A DNA stretch of 18,124 bases, from NCBI GenBank assembly GCA_036262835.1, contig DATAID010000085.1:1-18124 (forward strand). The letters run 5' to 3'. The notes beneath the pieces were generated by a model. It had not been told where the DNA came from. It saw only the letters and a list, made by a program, of their open reading frames with translations, and did no database searches. Each line of letters opens with the position of its first letter. The first letter of the stretch is position 1. Made by a program: the position numbers and the translations under genes. This stretch comes from RBG-16-66-20 sp036262835. Lineage in GTDB: Bacteria > Pseudomonadota > Gammaproteobacteria > Burkholderiales > SG8-39. Shown here in pieces: positions 6,798 to 13,700 of this stretch.

Positions 6798-7333
6798 TGC
6801 AGCGGCCTTTCGTAGTGCAAGTCCGCCTTCATGTCGCCGGTGAGCATGGCGATGCGCTTGATGAGCTCGGAGACGCCCTGCAGCGTGAGTAGCGCGAAGC
6901 CCAGCGGGATGAAGATCTTGACCGGCCAGCGCACGAGGCCGCCCGCGTTGCCGCTGATCTCCCCTTCCACCCAGGAGTTGTAGAAAATCGGCCAGGAAAG
7001 GTAGGTCATGATGACGACCGCCGGCAGCATGAAGAAGATGCCGCCGAAGATGTCCACCATGATCTGCCAGCGCGTGGGGATGTTGCTGTAGACGATGTCC
7101 ACGCGCACATGCTCGTTCTTCTTGAGCGTGTAGGAGGCACCGAGCATGACCAGGGCCGCGAACATGTACCACTGGATCTCGAGCCAGGCGTTCGAGGAGA
7201 TGCTGAACGCATAGCGCGAGAAGGCATTGCCGGCGCTGATCAGGCAGGAAAGCAGCGTGAGCGCGTCGGCGACATAGCCGAAGCGCTCGTTGAACGCGTC
7301 TACGACTCGCGAGAACGCGAGGAAAGGTTTCAT
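6794..7333 (-). CDS. dctQ: TRAP transporter small membrane subunit
   Basis: DctQ pairs with DctM in the inner membrane and helps dock the binding protein. The 179-residue protein has the expected four transmembrane segments, at about residues 20-40, 52-72, 92-115 and 137-158. Recognisable family features are the paired aromatic segment SNAWLEIQWYMFAALVMLGA (47-66), followed by YTLKKNEHVRVDIVYS, where the conserved His-Val-Arg-Val-Asp motif of DctQ is clear. The stop overlaps the dctM start by four bases (ATGA), indicating translational coupling. Only 12 bases separate it from the Mpo1-like gene upstream, so the three genes are probably one operon. The binding protein is not in this operon but in the convergent unit. 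Confidence 0.95.
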   Translation of the reverse strand: MKPFLAFSRVVDAFNERFGYVADALTLLSCLISAGNAFSRYAFSISSNAWLEIQWYMFAALVMLGASYTLKKNEHVRVDIVYSNIPTRWQIMVDIFGGIFFMLPAVVIMTYLSWPIFYNSWVEGEISGNAGGLVRWPVKIFIPLGFALLTLQGVSELIKRIAMLTGDMKADLHYERPLQ

Positions 7334-7345
7334 GGTTTCAGGATC

Positions 7346-7891
7346 TCAGGTGGACTTAAGGCGGGCGGATGCAACGCCGACCCCCGCCCGCGCGCGCTGC
7401 TCGAGCGCGCGCCGCTGCACTTCCTCGTGCAGCTTCGGCTTGTAGCCGAGTGCGAAGAAGACCTCGGCGGCAAGGAAGATGGGGGCGACGAAAATCTGGA
7501 ACAGGTTATCGGCGAGCGCGGGCTTGCGGCCTTCGTAGAGGTGGCCGACGAGCTGCAGCGCCCAGCCGCCGACGAAGAGGAGGAAGAACCAGCCGAGGCC
7601 GGCGGCATAGCCCAGCCGGGCGATCGCGTCGCCCGCCCAGACGAGGAATCCCGTCGTCACCAGCATCGCCAGCGCGAGCGGGATGTCGAGCGCGAAGTAG
7701 TAGGCGATCACGATGCCGGCAAAAAGCATCGCGCCGGTGATCTCGAGCTCGCCAAGCGGCAGGCGCAGCCAGGCAAGCGGGATGAAGAGCGAGAGGATGA
7801 TGACGGGCACGCCGACGAAATGCGTCGCCTTGTTGCGCGCGTCCTGGTGATAAGCCGCATAGGTCGACATCTGATCGGCAAGCGTCTTCAA
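7346..7891 (-). CDS. Mpo1-like (DUF962) membrane protein
   Basis: This 181-residue protein matches the DUF962/Mpo1-like family (PF06127). Yeast Mpo1 is an Fe2+-dependent dioxygenase that shortens 2-hydroxy fatty acids by one carbon in alpha-oxidation; bacterial members are mostly untested. The family histidines are visible: His15 (YAAYHQDARN), His24 (KATHFVGVP) and His117 (QLVGHLYEGRKPAL). Four or more hydrophobic segments span residues 27-112 and 128-146. The start is TTG at 7891, supported by a strong GGAGAGG six bases upstream (7898-7904) and by the family N-terminus (KTLADQMSTYAAYH); the ATG at 7870 would lose conserved residues. It leads an apparent operon with dctQ and dctM and is divergent from ribF. 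A link to the transporter's carboxylate cargo is possible but unproven. Confidence 0.88.
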   Translation of the reverse strand: MKTLADQMSTYAAYHQDARNKATHFVGVPVIILSLFIPLAWLRLPLGELEITGAMLFAGIVIAYYFALDIPLALAMLVTTGFLVWAGDAIARLGYAAGLGWFFLLFVGGWALQLVGHLYEGRKPALADNLFQIFVAPIFLAAEVFFALGYKPKLHEEVQRRALEQRARAGVGVASARLKST

Positions 7892-7897
7892 GCCGGG

Positions 7898-7904
7898 CCT
7901 CTCC
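7898..7904 (-). promoter_or_regulatory. Shine-Dalgarno that decides a TTG start
   Basis: The minus strand reads GGAGAGG here, a strong ribosome-binding site. It is six bases before TTG at 7891 and 27 bases before the first ATG in frame (7870), so it favours the TTG start of the Mpo1-like gene. Confidence 0.7.
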
Positions 7905-7915
7905 GCGAGTGAAGT

Positions 7916-7939
7916 GCGGCTGTTGAAAGCCGCTATAAT
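7916..7939 (+). promoter_or_regulatory. ribF operon -10 with abutting inverted repeat
   Basis: TATAAT at 7934-7939 is a perfect -10, 20 bases before the ribF ATG. Directly against its 5' side is an inverted repeat, GCGGCT (7916-7921), GTTGAA, AGCCGC (7928-7933), filling the spacer where a -35/-10 binding repressor could sit. No strong -35 is seen at 16-18 bases. The same 68-base gap must also hold the promoter of the divergent Mpo1-dctQM operon. Confidence 0.5.
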
Positions 7940-7959
7940 TCAGCATTTTACACGCGCTG

Positions 7960-8898
7960 ATGCAGGTCACGCACGGAAAGCTCCGGTCCGGCCGCGAAAC
8001 TCGCGGCGGCGTGGCCCTCACCATCGGGAATTTCGACGGCGTGCATCTCGGCCACCGGGCGATGTTGCAGCGGCTGGCGGAAAAAGCGCGGGAACTGAAG
8101 CTCGCTTGCAGCGTCCTGACATTCGAGCCGCATCCCCGCGAGTTTTTTGCGCCCGCCGCGGCGCCGGCGCGGCTCTCGCGGCTGCGCGAGAAGCTCGAGC
8201 TGATCGCGCAGTCGGGCATCGACCGCACGCACGTGCTGCGGTTCGGCGCGGCGCTCGCGGCACTGCCGGCCGAGCGCTTCATCGAGGAGATGCTGGTGGA
8301 GGGACTGGGCGTGCGCTGGCTGCTCGTCGGCCGCGATTTCCGCTTCGGCGCGAAGCGCGCCGGGGATTTCGGGCTGCTGCAGGCGGCGGCGGGCCGGGCG
8401 GGGTTCGCCGTGGAAGCAATGGCGGACGTGAAGGTCGATGGCGAGCGGGTGTCGAGCTCGCGCGTGCGCGCGGCGCTTGCCGAGGGCGATCTCGCGGGCG
8501 CGGAGCGGCTGCTCGGGCGTCCCTACGTGATGAGCGGGCGCGTCGCGCACGGCGCGAAGCTCGGCCGCACGCTGGGCTGCCCGACCGCGAACATCGTGCT
8601 GCGCCGCAAGCCGGCGCTCTCGGGCATCTTTGCGGTGGAGGTCGAGCTGGAAGAAACAGGGACGGTGAGGCGCGGCGTGGCGAGCGTGGGCAGGCGCCCG
8701 ACGGTGAAGGAGAACGCGGCGCCCCTGCTGGAGGCGCACCTCTTCGACTGGGAGGGCGCGCTCTACGGGCGGCATTTGCGCGTGGCGTTTCGCCGCAAGC
8801 TGCGCGATGAGCGGAAGTACGACGGGCTCGAGGCGCTGCGCGCCGCGATCGCCGAGGACGTGAGGCAGGCAAAGGCATGGTTCAAGGACAATGGCTGA
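7960..8898 (+). CDS. ribF: Bifunctional riboflavin kinase / FAD synthetase
   Basis: RibF phosphorylates riboflavin to FMN, then adenylylates FMN to FAD. The 312-residue length is normal. The N-terminal nucleotidyltransferase domain (about 1-180) shows GNFDGVHLGH at 23-32, TFEPHPREFF, the LLVGRDFRFGAKRAGD loop and SSSRVRAAL. The C-terminal riboflavin kinase domain (about 185-305) shows GRTLGCPTANI, GVASVGRRPT and LFDWEGALYGRHLRVAF. The usual GT of the VGTRPT-like loop is GR here, which looks tolerable. No clear Shine-Dalgarno precedes the ATG at 7960, but family alignment and the -10 at 7934 support this start. The stop lies 8 bases inside ileS, and the ribF-ileS-lspA order is the standard proteobacterial one. 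Confidence 0.97.
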   Translation: MQVTHGKLRSGRETRGGVALTIGNFDGVHLGHRAMLQRLAEKARELKLACSVLTFEPHPREFFAPAAAPARLSRLREKLELIAQSGIDRTHVLRFGAALAALPAERFIEEMLVEGLGVRWLLVGRDFRFGAKRAGDFGLLQAAAGRAGFAVEAMADVKVDGERVSSSRVRAALAEGDLAGAERLLGRPYVMSGRVAHGAKLGRTLGCPTANIVLRRKPALSGIFAVEVELEETGTVRRGVASVGRRPTVKENAAPLLEAHLFDWEGALYGRHLRVAFRRKLRDERKYDGLEALRAAIAEDVRQAKAWFKDNG

Positions 8899-11716
8899 CT
8901 ACAAGAGCACGCTGAATCTTCCGGACACGCCGTTCCCGATGCGCGGCGATCTCGCCAGGCGCGAGCCGCAATGGGTGCGCGAGTGGGAGGAAAAGGGCGT
9001 CTACAAGCGCTTGCGCGCCGTCGCCAGGGCGCAGAACCGCCCGCGCTTCGTCCTGCACGACGGGCCGCCGTATGCCAACGGCGACATCCACATCGGCACG
9101 GCCGTCAACAAGATCCTGAAGGACGTGGTGGTGAAGTCCAAGCAGATGGCGGGGTTCGATGCGCCCTATGTGCCGGGCTGGGACTGCCACGGCATGCCGA
9201 TCGAGGTGCAGATCGAGAAAAAGCACGGCAAGAACCTCCCGGCCGCGGAGACCCTGCGCCTGTGCCGCGCCTTCGCCACGGAGCAGATCGAGCGGCAGAA
9301 GAAGGACTTCAAGCGCCTGGGCGTGCTCGGCGAATGGGACAACCCGTACCTGACGATGGCGCCCGGCAACGAGGCGAACGAGATCCGGGCGCTCGGCAAA
9401 TTGCTGGAAAAGGGCTACGTGTACCGGGGCCTCAAGCCGGTCAACTGGTGCTTCGACTGCGGCTCGGCGCTCGCGGAAGCCGAGGTCGAGTACGAGGAGC
9501 GCAAGGATCCGGCGATCGATGTCGGGTTTCCCTTTGCCGAGAAAGACAAGCTCGCCAGGGCCTTCGGGCTGAAGGCGCTTCCGGACAAGCCGGGCTGGAT
9601 CGTGATCTGGACGACCACGCCCTGGACGCTGCCCGGCAACCAGGCGCTGAACGTGCATCCGGACTACACCTACGCGCTCGTCGATACCGACCGCGGGCTC
9701 CTCATCGTCGCCGACCATTTCCTCGCGGAGGCGACCGAGCACGACGAGGACGCGGCGACGCCGGCGCTGCTGCAGAAATACAGGATCGGATCTTGGAAGG
9801 TGATCGGGCTCGCCAAGGGCAAGGCGCTCGATCAGATCCGCTTCCAGCACCCGTTCTACGACCGTACGTCGCCCGTGTACCTCGGGGAGTACGTCACGCT
9901 CGACACGGGCACGGGCGTCGTGCACTCCGCGCCTGCCTACGGCGTCGAGGACTTCGACTCCTGCCGCCGGAACGGCCTGAAGGACAGCGAGATCCTGACC
10001 CCGGTGATGGGGGACGGGAGGTTTGCGCCTTCGCTGCCGCTCTTCGGCGGGATGTCCATCTGGGATGCGAACGGAAAAATCATTTCCGTTCTGGAGGAGA
10101 AGAAGGCTTTATTCGCAAAGCAGACCTATAGCCACAGCTACATGCATTGCTGGCGCCACAAGACGCCGGTGATCCTGCGCGCGACCACGCAGTGGTTCGC
10201 GGCGATGGACAAGCCCGTCGGCGGAGAGACGCTGCGCCAGACGGCCTTGCGCGGCATCGAGGCGACCGCCTTCTATCCGGGCTGGGGCCAGGCGCGGCTG
10301 CACGGCATGATCGCGAACCGCCCGGACTGGACGCTCTCGCGCCAGCGCCAGTGGGGCGTGCCGATGCCGTTCTTCCTGCACCGCGAGACCGGCGAGCTGC
10401 ATCCGCGCACCCAGGAGATCCTGGAGCAGGTCGCAAAGCGGGTCGAGAAGGGCGGCATCGAAGCGTGGCAGTCGGTCACGCCTGAAGAAATGCTTGGAAA
10501 GGAAGAAGCCAAAAGCTACGAGAAGAGCCGGGACACCCTGGATGTCTGGTTCGACTCGGGCTCGACGCACTTCACGGTGCTGCGCAACTCGCACGCGGCG
10601 CAGACCGCGTACCCGGCGGACCTGTACCTGGAGGGCTCGGACCAGCATCGCGGCTGGTTTCATTCGTCGCTCCTCGTGTCGTGCATGATGAACGGCATCC
10701 CGCCCTACAAGGGACTGCTCACGCACGGCTTCGTCATCGACCTCGAGGGCCGCAAGATGTCGAAGTCCAAGGGCAACGTCATGGCCCCGCAGCAGATCTC
10801 CGACACGCTCGGCTCCGAAATCCTGCGCCTGTGGGTGGCGAGCGGCGATTTTTCGGGCGAGCTCACGATCTCGAACGAGATCCTGAAGCGGGTGGTGGAG
10901 AGCTACCGGCGCATCCGCAACACGCTGCGCTTCCTGCTCGCCAATACGTCCGACTTCGACATCGCGAAGCACGCGGTGCCGGTCGCCGACATGGTCGAGA
11001 TCGACCGCTACGCGCTCGCGCTCACTGCGCGCCTGCAGAAGGCGGCCGCCGAGGACTACGAGCGCTACCAGTTCCACCTCGTGTCGCAGAAGCTGCAGAC
11101 CTTCTGCTCGGAGGACCTGGGAGCCTTCTACCTCGACATCCTCAAGGACCGGCTTTACACGAGCAAGGCGGATTCGCCGGCGCGCCGCTCGGCGCAGACC
11201 GCGCTCTGGCACATCACGAACAGCCTGCTGCGCCTCATGGCGCCGATCCTCAGCTTTACCGCGGACGAGGCCTGGAAGATCTTCGTGGGCGACGCCGAAA
11301 GGACCGTCTTCGAGGAGGTCTGGCACGCGCTGCCCGAGGCGCCGATGGCCGATTCGCTCGTCGGCCAGTGGGACCAGGTCCGCCAGTTCCGCGAGATCGT
11401 CACCAAAAGGCTGGAAGAAAAAAGGGAGCAAAAGGAGATCGGCTCCTCGCTTGCCGCCGAATTGGAAATCCGCGCGCACGGTCCGGTTTTCGAGTCGTTG
11501 AAAAGACTGGAAGACGACTTGAAGTTCGTCCTCATCACCTCGCGCGCGAGCGTGCAGCCGGCCGACGGTTCTCCGGTGCAGGTGAACGTGATCCCGAGCA
11601 AGCACCCGAAATGCGACCGCTGCTGGCACTACCGCGCCGACGTGAACGGCGCGGGGCTGTGCGCTCGTTGCGAGGCCAACCTGCACGGGCCGGGCGAAGC
11701 GCGCCGCTATGCCTAG
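8891..11716 (+). CDS. ileS: Isoleucyl-tRNA synthetase (bacterial type, HIGT in place of HIGH)
   Basis: This class I synthetase charges tRNA-Ile with isoleucine and edits misactivated valine. The 941-residue length is typical. In order: DGPPYANGDIHIGT (57-70), PGWDCHGMPIE, the editing-domain WTTTPWTLPGN and HSAPAYGVEDFDSC, LEGSDQHRGWFHSSLL, KMSKS (622-626), the anticodon-binding helices, and a C-terminal zinc finger with Cys908, Cys911, Cys924 and Cys927 (CDRCWHY...CARC). These make it the common bacterial IleRS1 type. The striking feature is Thr70 (ACG, 9098-9100) where nearly all family members have the second His of the ATP-binding HIGH motif. Everything around it is intact, so the gene appears functional. 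The start overlaps ribF by 8 bases and the stop overlaps lspA by 8 bases. Confidence 0.97.
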   Translation: MADYKSTLNLPDTPFPMRGDLARREPQWVREWEEKGVYKRLRAVARAQNRPRFVLHDGPPYANGDIHIGTAVNKILKDVVVKSKQMAGFDAPYVPGWDCHGMPIEVQIEKKHGKNLPAAETLRLCRAFATEQIERQKKDFKRLGVLGEWDNPYLTMAPGNEANEIRALGKLLEKGYVYRGLKPVNWCFDCGSALAEAEVEYEERKDPAIDVGFPFAEKDKLARAFGLKALPDKPGWIVIWTTTPWTLPGNQALNVHPDYTYALVDTDRGLLIVADHFLAEATEHDEDAATPALLQKYRIGSWKVIGLAKGKALDQIRFQHPFYDRTSPVYLGEYVTLDTGTGVVHSAPAYGVEDFDSCRRNGLKDSEILTPVMGDGRFAPSLPLFGGMSIWDANGKIISVLEEKKALFAKQTYSHSYMHCWRHKTPVILRATTQWFAAMDKPVGGETLRQTALRGIEATAFYPGWGQARLHGMIANRPDWTLSRQRQWGVPMPFFLHRETGELHPRTQEILEQVAKRVEKGGIEAWQSVTPEEMLGKEEAKSYEKSRDTLDVWFDSGSTHFTVLRNSHAAQTAYPADLYLEGSDQHRGWFHSSLLVSCMMNGIPPYKGLLTHGFVIDLEGRKMSKSKGNVMAPQQISDTLGSEILRLWVASGDFSGELTISNEILKRVVESYRRIRNTLRFLLANTSDFDIAKHAVPVADMVEIDRYALALTARLQKAAAEDYERYQFHLVSQKLQTFCSEDLGAFYLDILKDRLYTSKADSPARRSAQTALWHITNSLLRLMAPILSFTADEAWKIFVGDAERTVFEEVWHALPEAPMADSLVGQWDQVRQFREIVTKRLEEKREQKEIGSSLAAELEIRAHGPVFESLKRLEDDLKFVLITSRASVQPADGSPVQVNVIPSKHPKCDRCWHYRADVNGAGLCARCEANLHGPGEARRYA

Positions 11717-12209
11717 GGCGCTCGCCTGGTACGGCCTCGCGGCGCTGGTCGTCGTCCTCGATCGCGCCTCCAAGCTCGCCGTGCTCTCGCATTTCCAGCC
11801 GGGCGAGAGCGTTCCGCTCGCCGGCTTCTTCAACCTCGTGCTCGTCTTCAACAAGGGCGCGGCCTTCAGCTTCCTCGCCTCGGCGCCGGGCTGGCAGACG
11901 CCCTTCTTCGCGACCATCGCCGTCGTCGCGGTCCTCGTGGTCGGCTACCTGATCCAGAAGGACCCGGGCAAAACCCTCTTTTGCCTGGGGCTCGCGCTCA
12001 TCCTCGGCGGCGCGGTCGGCAATCTCTGGGACCGGCTGCAATGGGGGCACGTGGTCGATTTCCTCGACTTCCACGCCGCGGGCTGGCACTGGCCGGCGTT
12101 CAATGTCGCCGACTCCGGCATCACGGTGGGCGCCGTCATCCTGATCCTGGAAGGCTTTTTCCAGCGCGAGGGAAGCGCGAAGCAGGCCGACGGTGAAAAG
12201 CGCGCCTGA
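11709..12209 (+). CDS. lspA: Lipoprotein signal peptidase (signal peptidase II)
   Basis: LspA is an inner-membrane aspartyl protease that cleaves the signal peptide from prolipoproteins after lipid addition. The 166 residues and four hydrophobic helices (about 5-25, 62-82, 88-106 and 138-156) are standard. Family motifs are FNLVLVFNKGAAFSFLA at 41-57, ALILGGAVGNLWDRL at about 96-110, GHVVDFLDF at 113-121 and AFNVADSGITVG at 130-141. The catalytic dyad is Asp117 and Asp135. DRASK at 18-22 replaces the more usual DQxTK. The ATG overlaps the end of ileS by 8 bases, and the stop lies 17 bases inside the next gene, so expression is probably translationally coupled along the operon. Confidence 0.97.
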   Translation: MPRALAWYGLAALVVVLDRASKLAVLSHFQPGESVPLAGFFNLVLVFNKGAAFSFLASAPGWQTPFFATIAVVAVLVVGYLIQKDPGKTLFCLGLALILGGAVGNLWDRLQWGHVVDFLDFHAAGWHWPAFNVADSGITVGAVILILEGFFQREGSAKQADGEKRA

Positions 12210-12741
12210 GCACCTGCCGCTGCTCCTGCGCGCGCTCGCCTTCGCCGCGCACAAGCACCGCGACCAGCGGCGCAAGGACGCCGAAGCCTCGCCCTACATC
12301 AACCATCCGATCGCGCTCGCCGAGGTGCTGGCCGGCGAGGGCGGCGTCGCCGACATCGAGGTGCTCGCCGCGGCGCTGCTGCACGACACCATCGAGGACA
12401 CCGACACCACGGTCGAGGAGCTGCGCGAGCAGTTCGGCCCGCGCATCGCCGACATGGTGGTGGAGGTCACCGACGACAAGCGCCTGCCCAAGGCGGAGCG
12501 CAAGCGCCTGCAGATCGAGCACGCCGCGGGCCTTTCGCACGGCGCCAAGCTGGTCAAGCTCGCCGACAAGATCTGCAACCTCCGTGATGTCGCCGAGCGC
12601 CCGCCGGCCAAGTGGGACCTCGAGCGCCGCCGCGAGTACTTCGAATGGGCCCGGCGCGTGATCGACGGCCTGCGCGGGACCCATCCGGCCCTCGAGGCGG
12701 CCTTCGACGCGGCCTACCGTGGAAAGCCGACTGGCGGATAA
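12193..12741 (+). CDS. MESH1/SpoT-type HD hydrolase, probable small alarmone hydrolase
   Basis: This 182-residue soluble protein aligns over its full length with the stand-alone HD hydrolases related to SpoT and animal MESH1, which remove pyrophosphate from (p)ppGpp and, for MESH1, phosphate from NADPH. Visible active-site elements are the Arg-rich HKHRDQRRKD (20-29), PYINHP with His38, LLHDTIEDTDTT with His64, Asp65, Glu68 and Asp69, VTDDKRLPKAERKRLQ (92-107) and KLVKLADKICNLRDV with Asp125 and Asn129. No synthetase, TGS or ACT domain follows, so it is hydrolase-only. The start is GTG at 12193, 17 bases inside lspA, after a modest GCAGG. In many proteobacteria the slot between lspA and ispH holds an FKBP-type isomerase gene (fkpB), which is absent here. 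Substrate is inferred from the family, not shown. Confidence 0.9.
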   Translation: MKSAPEHLPLLLRALAFAAHKHRDQRRKDAEASPYINHPIALAEVLAGEGGVADIEVLAAALLHDTIEDTDTTVEELREQFGPRIADMVVEVTDDKRLPKAERKRLQIEHAAGLSHGAKLVKLADKICNLRDVAERPPAKWDLERRREYFEWARRVIDGLRGTHPALEAAFDAAYRGKPTGG

Positions 12742-12748
12742 TCCGGGC

Positions 12749-13672
12749 ATGGACGTTCTCCTCGCCAATCCCCGCGGCTTTTGCGCCGGCGTCGAGCGCG
12801 CGATCGAGATCGTCGAGCGCGCGCTCGAGCAGCATGGCGCGCCGATCTACGTGCGCCACGAGATCGTGCACAACAAGTACGTGGTCGAGGACCTGAAGAA
12901 AAAGGGCGCCGTGTTCGTCGAGGAGCTCGCCGAGGTGCCCTCGGGCAGCACGGTGATCTTCTCCGCGCACGGCGTCTCCAAGGCGGTCCGCGCCGAGGCG
13001 AAGGCGCGGGGGCTCAAGGTCTTCGACGCCACCTGCCCGCTCGTCTCCAAGGTGCACGTCGAGGTGGCGAAGATGCTGCGCGACGGCTACCACATCGTCA
13101 TGATCGGCCACCGCGGCCATCCCGAGGCCGAGGGCACGATGGGCCAGTCGGCCGAGCGCATGCACCTCGTCGAGACGGTCGACGAGGTGGCCCAGCTCGA
13201 GGTGGCCGACGCCGTGCCGCTCGCCTACGTCACCCAGACCACCCTCTCGGTGGACGACGCCGAGCGCATCGTGGCGGCGCTCAAGCGGCGCTTTCCGGAC
13301 ATCCGCGGGCCGAAGAAGGACGACATCTGCTACGCCACGCAGAACCGGCAGGACGCGGTCAAGTTCATGGCGCCGCGCTGCGACGTGGTGATCGTGGTCG
13401 GCTCGCCCAACAGCTCGAACTCCAACCGCCTGCGCGAGGTCGCCGAGAACATGGGCGCCGAGGCCTACATGGTGGACAACGCGGAGCAGCTGCGCCCCGA
13501 ATGGATCGAGGGCAAGGCGCGGGTCGGCGTCACCGCCGGCGCCTCGGCCCCGGAGGTGCTCGTCAACCAGCTGATCGAGCGCCTGCAGGAGCTCGGCGCG
13601 AAGAACGTGCGCCCCCTCGAGGGGATCGCCGAAAACGTGGTGTTTACGCTGCCGCGCGCGCTCGCGCGCTAG
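12749..13672 (+). CDS. ispH: 4-hydroxy-3-methylbut-2-enyl diphosphate reductase
   Basis: IspH is the last enzyme of the MEP pathway, reducing HMBPP to IPP and DMAPP with a [4Fe-4S] cluster. The 307-residue protein starts MDVLLANPRGFCAGV, giving cluster ligand Cys12. The others are Cys96 (FDATCPLVSK) and Cys194 (DDICYATQNRQ). Substrate-contacting His41, His74 (SAHGVS), His124 and Glu126 (HRGHPEAEGT) are present, as is VGSPNSSNSNRL. The frame is open to a GTG at 12719 inside the preceding gene, but the family N-terminus fixes ATG at 12749, 7 bases after the hydrolase stop. It is the last gene of the ribF operon and converges with a DUF4124 gene 28 bases away. Confidence 0.97.
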   Translation: MDVLLANPRGFCAGVERAIEIVERALEQHGAPIYVRHEIVHNKYVVEDLKKKGAVFVEELAEVPSGSTVIFSAHGVSKAVRAEAKARGLKVFDATCPLVSKVHVEVAKMLRDGYHIVMIGHRGHPEAEGTMGQSAERMHLVETVDEVAQLEVADAVPLAYVTQTTLSVDDAERIVAALKRRFPDIRGPKKDDICYATQNRQDAVKFMAPRCDVVIVVGSPNSSNSNRLREVAENMGAEAYMVDNAEQLRPEWIEGKARVGVTAGASAPEVLVNQLIERLQELGAKNVRPLEGIAENVVFTLPRALAR

Positions 13673-13680
13673 AAGGAAGG

Positions 13681-13696
13681 AACGCGCGAGCGCGTT
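13681..13696. other. GC-rich palindrome between convergent genes
   Basis: AACGCGC, GA, GCGCGTT form a near-perfect palindrome in the 28-base gap between ispH and the DUF4124 gene. It could fold in either transcript, but there is no T-tract on either side, so it does not meet the criteria for an intrinsic terminator. Confidence 0.3.
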
Positions 13697-13700
13697 GGCG

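Noticed and set aside
5127..6815. Long plus-strand open frame opposite dctM (562 codons)
   Set aside because: Its translation is an Arg/Asp/Glu/His-rich low-complexity string, while the opposite strand encodes a clear DctM.
6798..7172. N-terminal extension of the dctM frame
   Set aside because: This stretch is the out-of-frame shadow of dctQ; the ATGA overlap gives a natural start at 6797.
10109..11917. Long minus-strand open frame opposite ileS (602 codons)
   Set aside because: It is an antisense shadow of a well-conserved synthetase; no recognisable domain.
12719..12748. Earlier GTG start for ispH
   Set aside because: The family N-terminus begins at MDVLLANPRGFCAGV, which puts Cys12 and Cys96 at the E. 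coli numbers; the extension overlaps the preceding gene.
13681..13696. Intrinsic terminator for ispH or the DUF4124 gene
   Set aside because: A palindrome is present but there is no T-tract on either strand and the loop is only two bases unless the stem is shortened.
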